Source: CAVVSQ01 sp963848825 (GTDB lineage: Bacteria; Planctomycetota; Planctomycetia; Gemmatales; Gemmataceae). From it: DNA of 21,806 nucleotides. The DNA is taken from NCBI GenBank assembly GCA_963848825.1, contig CAWKFA010000012.1:1-21806 (forward strand), given 5' to 3'. Position 1 is the first letter of the stretch. Every line of letters begins with the position of its first letter. Below the pieces are notes generated by a model that was not told where the DNA came from, did not search any database, and saw only the letters and a program-made list of their open reading frames with translations. A program made the translations under genes and the position numbers. Below, piece after piece: positions 8,150 to 17,045 of the stretch.

Positions 8150-8249
8150 AGCGTTCGAAAAAAAAGGGGGCAGACCCCTTGAAGCCAACAGAGTTTTCAA
8201 CGCTTTTGCAGGATACCCAGGGGGTCTTACGCCTTTTTTTCCGAACGCT
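8150..8249. repeat. 100-bp inverted-repeat element (REP- or MITE-like)
   Basis: AGCGTTCG followed by eight A, GGGGGCAGACCCC (8150-8178) faces GGGGGTCTTACGCC, seven T, CCGAACGCT (8220-8249) as an imperfect inverted repeat of about 30 bp. The left arm also has an internal GGGG...CCCC hairpin. It fills the gap between the small membrane protein and the DUF2752 gene. I see no flanking target duplication that I can be sure of. Confidence 0.6.
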
Positions 8250-8324
8250 CTTACGCGCAAAAGGTAACCTACGTTGGCAAGCGTGGCTCCAAGTTCGGTC
8301 CCTTCGCGGCGCCGGCACCAGGAA

Positions 8325-8735
8325 ATGCTGGCGGTTGCCTGCGCGATCGCCCTCGCTGCCGTCATGCTGCAAATTCGCGGTCACGAGCAAGTCTTCCTGG
8401 CATGCTTTCCCGGGCTGACGTTGCCACCGCTCTGCATGTCGCGCGAATGGTTTGGCATCTCGTGCCCAGGGTGCGGCCTGACCCGTAGCTTCATTTACCT
8501 GGCCCAGGGGGACTGGCTGGCTTCCTGGCAAGTTCACCGTCTCGGCTGGCTGCTTGCCGCGGCGGTAATTCTGCAAATTCCCTACCGCTGCTACCGTCTG
8601 TTTCGGCCCGCCATGACACCGCGAGCCGTCCGCCTGAGCCGCTGGTTCGGCCGCTGTCTCATCGCCCTGCTCGTGGGTAACTGGCTGTTCGAAATGGTCT
8701 GGAACACGCTTCAAGGTGCGGTTCCCGGAAATTAA
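8325..8735 (+). CDS. DUF2752 membrane protein
   Basis: The protein has about 136 residues from the ATG at 8325; a TTG at 8274 would add 17 residues and cannot be excluded. It holds the family hallmark CPGCGLTRSF (around 8463-8492), preceded by a hydrophobic helix. It is followed by a loop QGDWLASWQVHRLGW and two more hydrophobic segments (LLAAAVILQIPYR and CLIALLVGNWLFEMVW). DUF2752 proteins are small inner-membrane proteins of unknown role with a conserved CPxCGxTR motif that may bind metal or be redox active. The frame is intact. It sits immediately after the 8150-8249 inverted repeat and 20 bases before the sialidase-like gene. Confidence 0.88.
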   Translation: MLAVACAIALAAVMLQIRGHEQVFLACFPGLTLPPLCMSREWFGISCPGCGLTRSFIYLAQGDWLASWQVHRLGWLLAAAVILQIPYRCYRLFRPAMTPRAVRLSRWFGRCLIALLVGNWLFEMVWNTLQGAVPGN

Positions 8736-8755
8736 TTCTGGTGAAAGGCGACAAC

Positions 8756-9918
8756 ATGGCCCTGCGCAGCGCCGTTCTGGCGATAATCCTTCTGATCGCT
8801 CCCACACTTGCCGGTGGGCAATCACCTCCAACACCTCCATGGTCCCTGCCCTTGATCGATCTGGACGGTAGGGTGGATCACCAAGTAGTAGTCGATCGTG
8901 AGAAGGGACAATATCTTGGCCATCCCACGACGCTTCTCCTTGAGGACGGCAAAACCATCCTGTGCGTCTATCCGAAAGGACACGGGCGCGGGCCCATTGT
9001 TTATAAACGCAGCGCCGATGGCGGCAAAACCTGGTCGGCTCGGTTGCCCACGCCCAAAAGTTGGGAAACGTCTCTTGAAACGCCAACGCTTCATCGAGTC
9101 GTTGACGCGTCCGGCAAGAAGAGGATCATTCTCTTCAGTGGTCTCTATCCCGTGCGTATGGCCATCAGTGAAGATGACGGCAATTCCTGGTCCGAGCTCA
9201 GGGCCGTTGGCAACTGGGGCGGTGTCGTCACCATGGCCTCGGTCATCGAACTCAAGACGGGGCCGGGTCACTACGTCGCCTTATTTCATGACGATGGGCG
9301 CTTTTTCAAAAGCGGCGGCGCCGCGACCGGCGTTTTCACACTCTATCAGACGATTTCCAGGGATGGCGGCCTTACCTCGGCGCAACCGCAAGCAATTTAT
9401 CAATCTTCCAAGGTCCATCTCTGCGAACCCGGAGCGCTGCGCTCCCCGATGGCAAGCAGATTGCGGTGCTGTTGCGGGAAAACCGCCGCGTAAAAAACGC
9501 CCACGTGATCTTTTCCGCCGACGAGGCCCAAACATGGACCGAGCCGCGCGAGCTTCCCCTCGCACTCACCGGTGATCGCCATGTCGCCAAGTATGGTCTG
9601 GATGGCCGGCTGTTTATCTCCTTCCGCGATGTGCTTCCCAAAGGAACGATCAGCCCCACAGCTGGCGACTGGGCCGGCTGGGTCGGCACCTATGACGACA
9701 TCGTCCAGAACCGCGAGGGCCAGTATCGAGTCCGCCTCAAGAAAAACCACAAGGCCAACGACTGCGCCTACCCGGGCGTCGAACTGTTGCCGGATGGGAC
9801 CTTTGTAACAACAACGTACGGCCACTGGACTCCGAAAGAAGCCCCCTACATACTGAGTGTTCGCTTTTCACTGGCTGAGCTGGACGGGCTTGCCCGGCGG
9901 CTTTTGGAGAGAAAGTAG
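8756..9918 (+). CDS. Secreted sialidase-like (BNR/Asp-box) glycosidase homologue, one frameshift
   Basis: The ATG at 8756, with AAAGGCG upstream, opens a signal peptide (MALRSAVLAIILLIAPTLAG). The mature protein shows Asp-box repeats typical of sialidase-fold six-bladed propellers: SADGGKTWS near residue 86, SEDDGNSWS near 138, a degenerate SRDGGLTS near 200, and SADEAQTWT near 252. One C is missing at about 9436 in GCTCCCCGATGG; after it the frame continues RENRRVKNAHVIFSADEAQT to the TAG at 9916-9918. The restored length is about 387 residues. Planctomycetes have many such exo-alpha-sialidase-like proteins, which may degrade glycans or only bind them. The catalytic Arg triad and Tyr cannot be assigned by eye, so enzymatic activity is uncertain. 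Confidence 0.82.
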
Positions 9919-10055
9919 GGCGGTAGCGTGCGAAGATTGATGGGCCGCCTTGGATCAATCTGCCACCGACTACAACAAAAAAGCGGACCCGCATATTGAC
10001 AACTTCCGCCGCGACGGTTCCAATGAGCCTATGTGTTGCCGGTGAGGTGCAAATC

Positions 10056-11577
10056 ATGTCGTTCGCTTTTTTGAAACTAGCTCTATTCACTAGCCGGTAT
10101 GGTGCTGCAATTGCCGCAGCAAGCAGTGAAAGCACCACAAGCGACCGATTTTGAGCGGTTGGCAGAAATCTTTAACGCGACCGGCACGCCCGTGATCAAG
10201 ACCAAACCTTGGGTTGCGGTGGATACAGGACCGGAGAATTATCCCCACGCCTTGCATGGCTGGTTAATCGACGATGGGGTGAAGGAAATCACCGTTGTGG
10301 ATCTCCATGGTAAAAAGCACAAGGTCCGCAGGCCCGCGCCTGGCGAAAGACGCCCGAAAATCGAGAAAGAAAGTGAAGTAGCATTCAAGATCGTCCTTGA
10401 GATTCTAGGCGAATTCCAGGGAAATGATTACGCTGTGGCTTGGAAGGTGCGAGCCGAAGACTTTTCCGTCCATGGCAAAAAACTGCTTGCCGATGGCTTG
10501 CCCAAGAATCGCGACTCGACTGGTCTCAGCGCATATGCGGCAGCCAATGAACGATTCGGGCTCGCGGATCACGTGATCGACGCTGCCCGGCATTCCGCAT
10601 GTCGCCTATCAATTGGGCCAAAAGGATCTCGCCAATGAGCTGTATGCGTATGCCGAGCAGGAAAGAATGACCTTCGCGAGAACGTACGCATTTGGAGGAA
10701 ACGCTGGCGAACTGTATCTCTTCCTGGCGACTCGTGTCGCATCGAATCACCGGAATAAGGCGATCTACGGAGGCCACGGAGGCGTGCCTCGCCTGGAACT
10801 CCGCAAGCATTGGGAAGAGATCGCCGCCCTTCCGGATCATAAGTATCGCGAAGAAGCCAGGACGATGATAAAGCACTATCAAAGTCTCCTGGACGAAGAT
10901 GTTCGCTGGGTCGAGCCGGATGCCAAGGCCCTGGCGGCGATGACAACGGAGCAAAAGGGCGCACTACTGGCTCTACCACCTTCGCGATCTGAAGGCGGGA
11001 CAGTTTAGCGATCCGGGTTCAGTCCAGGTGCTCAACCCATTGGCTTACTTTTGGAATGCAAAAAAGCCCAACGCCGCGGTCGAGTTGGACAAGTTGGGCA
11101 CGAGCATCGTGCCTCTCTTAATCGCGGCACCTCGACGACGAACGGCCGACGCGCTGCAAGGGCCACTGGCGTAGGTTCTGGCCCGACGATCACTATTTGT
11201 TGCGCTACGGCGATTGTTGCCAGCAGATTTTCGAGAGTATCACCGGCAAAACGCTGGCGGCTGGCAGCTATAAGCTTCGCAAGGAAGCGGCCAAGCATTG
11301 GTGGGACGATTACCAGAAGAAGGGCGAATAACAAACTCTCATTCTGGGCACGGCCGCCAGCGACAGCTTGAGGCACGCCGACCGACTGGCAAAAATATCC
11401 CGACGCTGCCCTTGCGGCGATCATCAAAGGCGCCACGCCAGCGTGGAAGGCCGCCTCCTCGCCGATCTGATCGGCATGGCGGCCGAGTTCAAAGACAATA
11501 AACTCACGGCGTTCTTGATCGGCGAAATGAATGGTCTGACTTCCGGCCACCTCTATTCCCTCGGCAGCGGCGAATAG
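10056..11577 (+). CDS. Large secreted planctomycete protein of unknown function, several frameshifts
   Basis: GAGGTG precedes the ATG at 10056, which starts a hydrophobic leader (MSFAFLKLALF). A shift at about 10085 leads to LAGMVLQLPQQAVKAPQATD and a domain with PWVAVDTGPENYPHALHGWL. Further shifts lie at about 10600 (to YQLGQKDLANELYAYAEQ), 10966 (to WLYHLRDLKAGQFSDPG) and 11126 (to HLDDERPTRCKGHWRRFW, then LLRYGDCCQQIFESITG). The HLDDxRPTRxxG..R and RYGDC.Q.I pattern belongs to a secreted planctomycete family I know only as hypothetical. An in-frame TAA stands at 11329-11331, but matching text (QTLILGTAASD..., ending LTSGHLYSLGSGE) continues to 11577. That stop may therefore be an error, or the tail may be a separate damaged gene. 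Confidence 0.6.
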
Positions 11578-11947
11578 GATTGGTTCCTTCCGCCAGTGGC
11601 CTGAATACTGCCGGTACCAAGCCAGCGGCCCTACAAGAAATCAATGCCCTGGACGCAACAAGGTTCTTGAGTCCACGAAAAGTGTCGATTTATGGCGACA
11701 GCGACGTGCCGTTCGTGAAAGAAGCTCGCCATTTTTTTTGCGCATGGAGCCACCGCTATTTCTTTTTCGAGGGAGCGTCCTTCTCCGCGTTGGGTGGACC
11801 GGATTGTACCTTCACCGCGTGACCAGGCTGCAAGGTCACCGAATACCCTTTGTAGCCACACCATCAACCGATCACTTTATCTGACGTGCCCATTCGGCAC
11901 CTGAAAAATGATATAATCAATCCAAACGACCATTGAAACGTGGAAAA
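11578..11947. other. Mostly empty 370-base stretch with one weak minus-strand frame
   Basis: No plus-strand frame here looks like a protein. On the minus strand, 11893 to 11756 reads MGTSDKVIG, a TGA, then YSVTLQPGHAVKVQSGPPNA and a Lys-rich end at a TAG. This could be the remains of a small gene of about 45 codons, but the internal stop and weak codon bias leave it doubtful. An AT-rich patch (11905-11920, AATGATATAATCAATC) just before the next gene could hold its promoter. Confidence 0.25.
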
Positions 11948-12223
11948 ATGGCCATGATTGTTAATCTTAAACTATCTGTCGAAACGGATAAACGGCTCGG
12001 TGACAAGGCTGCTCGGGAAGGGCAATCGCTCGAAGGATTATTGGAAAATCTGGCCGAACACGAGGCTAAATTATCGGGTAACGGTAAATCAGCCAGCGAT
12101 GAACCCCAGGAGGACGAGGGGAGACCTTGGCGGGGGGTGTTCGTTTTGGAGTATCCGCGCCAGGAGATTTTCTCGGTCGAGCACGAAGTAAACGTCAACG
12201 CTCTGCCGCCCCTTCCCGCCTAG
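11948..12223 (+). CDS. Small protein with a ribbon-helix-helix-like N-terminus (possible antitoxin)
   Basis: The 91-residue product starts at 11948 with a beta-strand-like VNLKLSVETDKRL and then helices DKAAREGQSLEGLLENLAEH. This is the pattern of CopG/Arc-type DNA-binding antitoxins: a short strand, a helix, a turn around an xGQSLE-like segment, and a second helix. The acidic middle (DEPQEDEG) leads to a hydrophobic C-terminal part with RGVFVLEYPRQEIFSVEHEV. A TAG ends it at 12221-12223. The same frame continues with VRIDARLMADESE to a TGA at 12263-12265, which would overlap the next start (12252). The TAG may therefore be a sequencing error. A role as an antitoxin is inferred from fold and layout only. 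Confidence 0.6.
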   Translation: MAMIVNLKLSVETDKRLGDKAAREGQSLEGLLENLAEHEAKLSGNGKSASDEPQEDEGRPWRGVFVLEYPRQEIFSVEHEVNVNALPPLPA

Positions 12224-12251
12224 GTCCGGATCGACGCGCGACTCATGGCAG

Positions 12252-12464
12252 ATGAGTCCGAATGACCCATGGTACGAAGTCGTTGGTGCTGATTTGCCTC
12301 TGGATCAAGGCGACCTGATCCTTCGATGTCCCATCCTCACGTGGGACCAGACCAAGCCACTCACGGTTTCCAAGGCAGGCGACGAAGAACTCCTCAGGGA
12401 GCATATCGCTTCTTTCCGCGCGGATGTCCCGGTTCTCACCGAGGCACCGGAAGATTTATCGTGA
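12252..12464 (+). CDS. Small protein of unknown function, partner of the upstream gene
   Basis: The 70-residue product begins MSPNDPWYEVVGADLPLDQG and continues DLILRCPILTWDQTKP, ending RADVPVLTEAPEDLS at the TGA at 12462-12464. The opening half looks like the N-terminus of a longer planctomycete hypothetical protein, so this copy may be truncated or frameshifted near its end. I recognise no catalytic motif. If the upstream frame is read through its TAG, the two genes overlap by 14 bases, the usual layout of a coupled pair such as toxin-antitoxin. As a toxin it would be of an unknown type. Confidence 0.5.
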   Translation: MSPNDPWYEVVGADLPLDQGDLILRCPILTWDQTKPLTVSKAGDEELLREHIASFRADVPVLTEAPEDLS

Positions 12465-12519
12465 CGCAAATGGGCTTGGTCGTTAAACTCAGGCCCACGC
12501 GCATGATGGCAGCAAAATT

Positions 12520-12552
12520 GCTTGGTGTAACGTGTGCTGCGGCACACCAAGC
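12520..12552. terminator. Hairpin between the small gene pair and the WD40 gene
   Basis: GCTTGGTGT (12520-12528) pairs perfectly with ACACCAAGC (12544-12552) around a 15-base loop. No T run follows, so it is either a weak terminator or an mRNA-stabilising hairpin. Confidence 0.35.
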
Positions 12553-12582
12553 ATGTCCGCGTAATTCTGAAAGGGGTAGCCC

Positions 12583-13840
12583 ATGGTCACCCGTAAACTC
12601 CGCGTCACCGCCCTGCTTCTACTGGGCTCGATCTACGTGGTCTGGGCCTGGCCAACCTCGGCGCAACAAGTTGGGCCGCAAGATGAAAAACCAGCCGTTC
12701 CAGCCAAAAAAGACGCCGCGGACGACAAAACCATCCGCGTCTTCATCCTTCAGCTTGGCGATGACTCATTTGACATGCGCGAGGCGGCCTTTAACCGCCT
12801 GACGGCCATCGGCGAGGCCGGCACGGGGTCTCCTGGAGAAAGCCGCCAAAGACAGCGCGGATTTTGAAACGCGAGGCCCGTACCGCGTCGAGCTGATCGA
12901 GGCGTTTAATAAGGGAATGTTCGCAGGTGCGAAGTATGGCGCGGCCACACGAAGGCCCCGCCATGCCCTACAGTTCACGCGTGGTTGTCACGCCCGACGG
13001 GCGCCGGGCGATCTCGGTCGGCAGAGACACGCTACGGGGCTGGGACCTGAGCACCGGCAAGCAGGTCGTGGAATTCCAGCCATGGCAAGGTATGGGCTGC
13101 TGGGGGTTCGCACTTCTCCCGCGACGGCACCCGAGTCATCACGGGGACGCATAACAAGACCGTGGATATTTTCGATGCCATGACGGGCAAAAGACTGCAG
13201 TCGTTTGAAGGCCATGCCGGTGCGGTCTGGGGTGTCGCTTTTACGGCCGATGGCAAACAGGCGCTATCGGGAGGAGATGAAAGAATCTTTCGCGTTTGGG
13301 ACGTGGCTTCCGGTCAGGAGGTCCGCCGTTTCGAGACGGCCAGCCAACCAATACGTTCCCTGGTTCTCTCCCCCGATGGCAAGCTTGTGGCGGCTGGCCA
13401 TTTTGGCGGCGTCAACCAGCCGGGAACGGTTCGCCTCTGGGATTTTGAAAAGGGGGAGCAAGTCCACGCCTTGCAAGGCCACAAAAAGGAGGTCGCCAAG
13501 TGTGGCCTTCTCTCCCGACGGCAAGACTCTTGCGTCCACCAGCTTCGATTCGACAATTCGACTTTGGGACGTCGTCACAGGTAAGGAAATCAAGCGTTTC
13601 GAAGGCCACACCGCCCGCGTCGAATACGTCGCCTTCACGCCAGACGGCAAACGCATCGTTTCTTGCGGCAACATGCAAGATCCCACCTTGAAGTTGTGGG
13701 ATGTGGCCAGCGGCCAACAACTCCTGGAAGCCGAACGGGTAAAGGAAGGCTACCACTGCGTCACCGTTCTGCCCGATGGGCGGCACTGCGTGACGGCAGG
13801 GCGCGATGGCATGATCAGGCTGTGGGAGTGGAAGAAATAG
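12583..13840 (+). CDS. Secreted WD40-repeat beta-propeller protein, several frameshifts
   Basis: AAAGGGG precedes the ATG at 12583, which opens a signal peptide (MVTRKLRVTALLLLGSIYVV, then WAWPTSAQ). A short helical region follows (DDSFDMREAAFNRLTAIGEA), resembling the HEAT-like unit common before propellers in planctomycetes. From about 12940 there are about seven WD40 units, with hallmarks such as VTPDGRRAISVGRD, WDLSTGK, FEGHAGAVWGVAF, FRVWDVASGQEV, TVRLWDFEKGEQ, TIRLWDVVTGKEI and LKLWDVASGQ, ending IRLWEWKK at the TAG at 13838-13840. Frame changes, each consistent with one extra base, lie near 12829, 12935, 13113 and 13501. The fold is a protein-binding scaffold; no enzyme domain is attached. 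Confidence 0.85.
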
Positions 13841-13883
13841 GGGTCAGAACATACCTCGCTAAAACATTTGGGGGCAATTCAGT

Positions 13884-14492
13884 TCAATCTTGTGCTGATT
13901 TTGACAAACGGCAAACTTCCGTGATTTGTTGAGCCAGACGGCGTTTTTTGGCCCAGTGCTCGTCCACCCCAGTCACGTCGGGCACTTGCTCGATGGCCGA
14001 AATCGCTTGGCCAACGTAAATATTCCCGTCGTTTTTTGCGAGAATGCGTAGGTCGGGCAAGATTTTGGCAGCAAGCTTGCCGAGACGCTTGCAAGCCATG
14101 GCGGCAAGTTCCTGAACTTGTACGCGGTCGTCTTTAAGCATTTCCACCAGGGCAGGAAGCATCCTGTCGGAATACTCTGCCCAGTTGCTGATCTGCTGGG
14201 CGGCGCCGCCAACTTGCTGCGAAGTCTGCACTTCGCCAGTATTCCTGATCTTTGTCAAGCAGGTCGTTCAAAGAGAACAGAGTAACGCCCTTGGGAAACC
14301 TCAGGCGTGATAAATGAATCGATTGCAAGCGGTTTAGCAATTGCTGGATCCGGACTCGCTGTTCTAGGTTCTGGAATTGCGCTGGCGCAGAGCCGGCAAG
14401 CATCTGTCTCCACCAAGTTCTGCAAGGGCTTGAAAGGCACGCTGGCGAACCGAGAATCGGTCGTCACCCAGCTCCCTTAACCACAAAGCCAT
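13884..14492 (-). CDS. HEAT-like repeat protein, with frameshifts
   Basis: Reading the minus strand from the ATG at 14492, the protein starts MALWLRELGDDRFSVRQRAF followed by QALAELGG and PALRQRNS. This is the LGDDxFxVRxxAxxALxxLG unit typical of planctomycete HEAT-like modules. A shift at about 14370 leads to LEQRVRIQQLLNRLQSIHLS, and another at about 14240 to MLPALVEMLKDDRVQVQELA and AAMACKRLGKLAAKILPDLR. The latter are clear HEAT/PBS-type helical pairs, and the protein ends EVCRLSKSAQD with TGA at 13884-13886. HEAT repeats are protein-interaction scaffolds. The start overlaps the end of the upstream lipoprotein gene (stop 14477) by 16 bases, suggesting an operon. Confidence 0.65.
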
Positions 14493-14992
14493 GCGATGGA
14501 TCGAACGCGGGATCTCGGGTCCGCACGGGCAACAAATACAGTCATAACAGCAAGATCGTATTTTTCAGTAACTTTGCAGTCGCGTCGCGGAAAACCGGTA
14601 CGGTTTACCAAATGAATCTGCCAATCACAAGAAAAGGTAGTCTTTGCGTCGCGAGAATGGGTCTGGCTTGGTCCCGGGAAAAATTTGATTTCCTTGTGTG
14701 TAAACGGTAGTTCCGCAAACGCGGCCATAGCGTCGTTAGCAGCGTCAACGTTTCCTTCGAAGGCAATCAATTCTTCGTCATGATAAATTCCGAAGCCGGA
14801 CCAGGATTTGCGTAGTAAATACCGCCTGCCAGGATGAAACCGGAATGCGTCTATCGGGTTGTTCGCTGATTTGTCGAATGGTTGGAGTGCAGGACCGTAC
14901 TCTTCATGCTCGCGTGTGATGTACGCAGCGGTTGCACATGACGCGAGCAGGAGCACTATGGCGACAGCCACCGCGACTGGGATAGTTTTCAT
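14477..14992 (-). CDS. Predicted lipoprotein of unknown function
   Basis: The minus-strand ATG at 14992 starts MKTIPVAVAVAIVLLLASCA. The hydrophobic stretch followed by LASC is a good lipobox, so the Cys at position 19 would be lipid-modified and the protein membrane-anchored. The mature part of about 150 residues (for example YGPALQPFDKSANNPIDAFR, RRYLLRKSWSGFGIYHDEEL) shows no motif I recognise. The reading frame is open to a TAA at 14477-14479. The last 20 or so residues are Arg-rich (ARADPRSRVRSIAWLCG) and may be out of frame if an indel is hidden near 14520. It is the first gene of the minus-strand pair with the HEAT-like protein. Confidence 0.7.
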   Translation of the reverse strand: MKTIPVAVAVAIVLLLASCATAAYITREHEEYGPALQPFDKSANNPIDAFRFHPGRRYLLRKSWSGFGIYHDEELIAFEGNVDAANDAMAAFAELPFTHKEIKFFPGPSQTHSRDAKTTFSCDWQIHLVNRTGFPRRDCKVTEKYDLAVMTVFVARADPRSRVRSIAWLCG

Positions 14993-15389
14993 CACGAGTT
15001 CTCTGCTGCCATTGAGCCATCAATTGGTTACACTGGGCCGTTCGATTTAGAACACACGGCGCCTTTAGTTTTAACGACGCCCGGTGTCGTGTATTGGAAG
15101 CAAACCGAAGGCTGCCGTCAAGGCAGGTTGAAGGGGGACTGGAAGGTAACCGGCTCCAGTCGCAACCCACGATGCGGATTTCACCCGAAAACCCAACGCG
15201 GTCGACACCGACCCAAGCAGGTAACCTCAACGAACCAGTTTGCGGCATGTGGGCCTGGCACACGTAAACCTCACGATTATTAGCCACGCCAACATCAGGC
15301 AATTTCGCCTAAAATAATCCCGGGATGGCACGTCGTGCTTCCTTGGGGGGCGGATGACGCCGGCAAGGGTGTATTGGGAAGGTTGTCCA
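14993..15389. other. 397-base stretch without a supported gene
   Basis: It lies between divergent genes (lipoprotein on the minus strand, zinc-ribbon protein on the plus strand), so it should hold both promoters, but I cannot point to convincing hexamers. The frames that cross it lack codon bias and recognisable motifs. The interval 15118-15290 reads as Lys/Arg-rich in one plus frame but has no credible start. Confidence 0.4.
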
Positions 15390-16703
15390 ATGTCTACCAC
15401 CAATGGGCCTATGGCTGGCCCACCATCGAGAGAAATGCTTCCGAGCAGAAGCGACTTTCGAGCCGGGCTTCGCCGATATAATGAGGCGCAGCAGCACATA
15501 TCGTGGCCGATGCTATTGCGCAAGCAGTACGCTATTTCCTTCCAGCAGTTGCCTATGCCGCCGTTCATCAATGGTATCTTTACGAAGTGCTCGCGCCTGC
15601 GACGTGGGATGCGTTGGCCGTTTGGCCAATCCTGGCCTTATATGTCCAGCCCTTTGGGCCATATGCGTACAATTCAGCCGCTGGCAAGAAAGACTCCTTC
15701 AAGAAACGAGATTAAAGTGTCCGACCTGCAAGCACAAACCGGAATCGGGCGATGGAAACTTTGCCCTGGCGACCGGCCGGTGCATCAAATGCAATCAGCC
15801 GATGCATCGTGGCGATGATCTGACTGAAGATGCGATCAACCTCGCCGGTGAGTCGCCGGACCAAATGCTGCCATCAGAAAGCGAATTTCGTGAACGATAT
15901 CGCAGGTATTGGGACGCATACTGGAACGGCAAACGCGGCGACGAAGGGAAGGAGACACGGTTCCTGGTCATATCGTTCTTCGGTGGCCTGATTTATTTGA
16001 TCATTGTTGGTAGGTGCTTCCCGAAGCAGGCTTCCCCGCCGGTTTGGCAGTACGCCGTCATAGGGCTTGGCTTTGCCGTCATGTACGCCCCCATTGTCAA
16101 TATGATCATACAAGGCGTGCGGCGGCGACGCCGAGCCGACAAGAAGATTCCGATGAAATGTCTAAGCTGCGGGGCCAATTTATGTTGGCATGGGCCCCTC
16201 AGCCTTGCACTCGCAGCGGGCCGTTGCTGTAGGTGTGGCCGCAGGATCTATCGTGACGATGCACCTGCCACGCCTCAGCAAAACGCTCTGCTTCCAAGTC
16301 TGCAGAGAGTTCTTGACGACGCCGGCTATACGCTGAAGAATGCCGGAAGCATCTTGCTGCCCGGGAGTTCTTTCCCGGATCACGGATCGTTGGTGGCGCA
16401 CTTTTCTACGTTCCTGCGTGCCTTTATTTGCTTTGGGCGGATTGGTACAGCGCGGAGAACAGCGACCAAATAACTGCGGTCTGGCTTCGTCAGTTCCTCA
16501 TCAACCTTTTGGCATTGTTGGCTGGTGCGACGGTGATGACGGCAGTTCTGGCCCTCTATTCCTGGCGATCGGCCACAAAACTACCGAAGTTGCCGACCGG
16601 GGCGTTGCACACCTGTCCGCACTGCCGGACCCCATTCGGTGCAATAACGCTGGCAACCGGCCGATGTGCGGAATGCGGTGAGCACGTGCTATCAGTCAGA
16701 TAG
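15390..16703 (+). CDS. Membrane protein with three repeats of a two-helix plus zinc-ribbon module
   Basis: The restored protein of about 437 residues is built from three related modules. Each starts with an LPS motif and an amphipathic Arg/Tyr-rich helix (MLPSRSDFRAGLRRYNEA at 15435; MLPSESEFRERYRRYWDA at 15865; LLPS near 16290). Next come two hydrophobic helices (for example LVISFFGGLIYLIIVGR and YAVIGLGFAVMYAPIVNMII), and then a zinc ribbon. The ribbons read CPTC...ALATGRCIKC, CLSC...ALAAGRCCRC and CPHC...TLATGRCAEC. The frame moves back by one base near 15500, 15705 and 16400, each consistent with a single deletion. I chose the ATG at 15390 because the frame reads through to module 1. The modules look like products of internal triplication. 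No family name or function is recognised; the likely location is the inner membrane with cytoplasmic ribbons. Confidence 0.7.
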
Positions 16704-16736
16704 GGTTCGAACGCAAGAAAAGGGCAAAGTGCTACC

Positions 16737-16901
16737 ATGAGCCGACAAAGGATCGCAGTCCGAACCGCTGTTGCGCTGTTGGTTTTGGGGTTAATTGTCA
16801 CAGCCGTTTATGTCGCGGAAGTTGTGGCGGAGTACGTGGCGGAAGAAAAGGCGTTTGAGCCTTGGACGCCCGCGATACGGCCACAAGGTGACGATTGGTA
16901 A
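16737..16901 (+). CDS. Tiny single-span membrane protein (54 residues)
   Basis: The frame from the ATG at 16737 encodes MSRQRIAVRTAVALLVLGLI, then VTAVYVAEVVAEYVAEEKAF and a short acidic end, finishing with TAA at 16899-16901. It has a basic N-terminus, one hydrophobic helix of about 20 residues and a Glu/Val-rich amphipathic segment, as in small membrane-anchored subunits. AAAAGGGCAAAG upstream may serve as a ribosome binding site. It follows the zinc-ribbon protein by 33 bases on the same strand and is plausibly co-transcribed. Confidence 0.5.
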   Translation: MSRQRIAVRTAVALLVLGLIVTAVYVAEVVAEYVAEEKAFEPWTPAIRPQGDDW

Positions 16902-17045
16902 TATGCTGGCTAACGTTACAGTCATTGGCAATATTGGCGGCGGCTCCTATCCATCGGATGGCACTTCGGACAGAATCGACGTGACCGTGTGAGTAACTTA
17001 AAGAAACGCTCGCGTGGCCATAACAGGCACTTCCAGCAAAAGCAT

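Noticed and set aside
8148..9086. A 312-codon minus-strand open frame
   Set aside because: It is antisense to the DUF2752 and sialidase-like genes, which both have clear motifs.
16798..17045. Downstream part of the minus-strand frame overlapping the Lgt fragment
   Set aside because: After the Lgt frameshift near 17213 this frame no longer encodes Lgt; the real stop is at 17046 in another frame.
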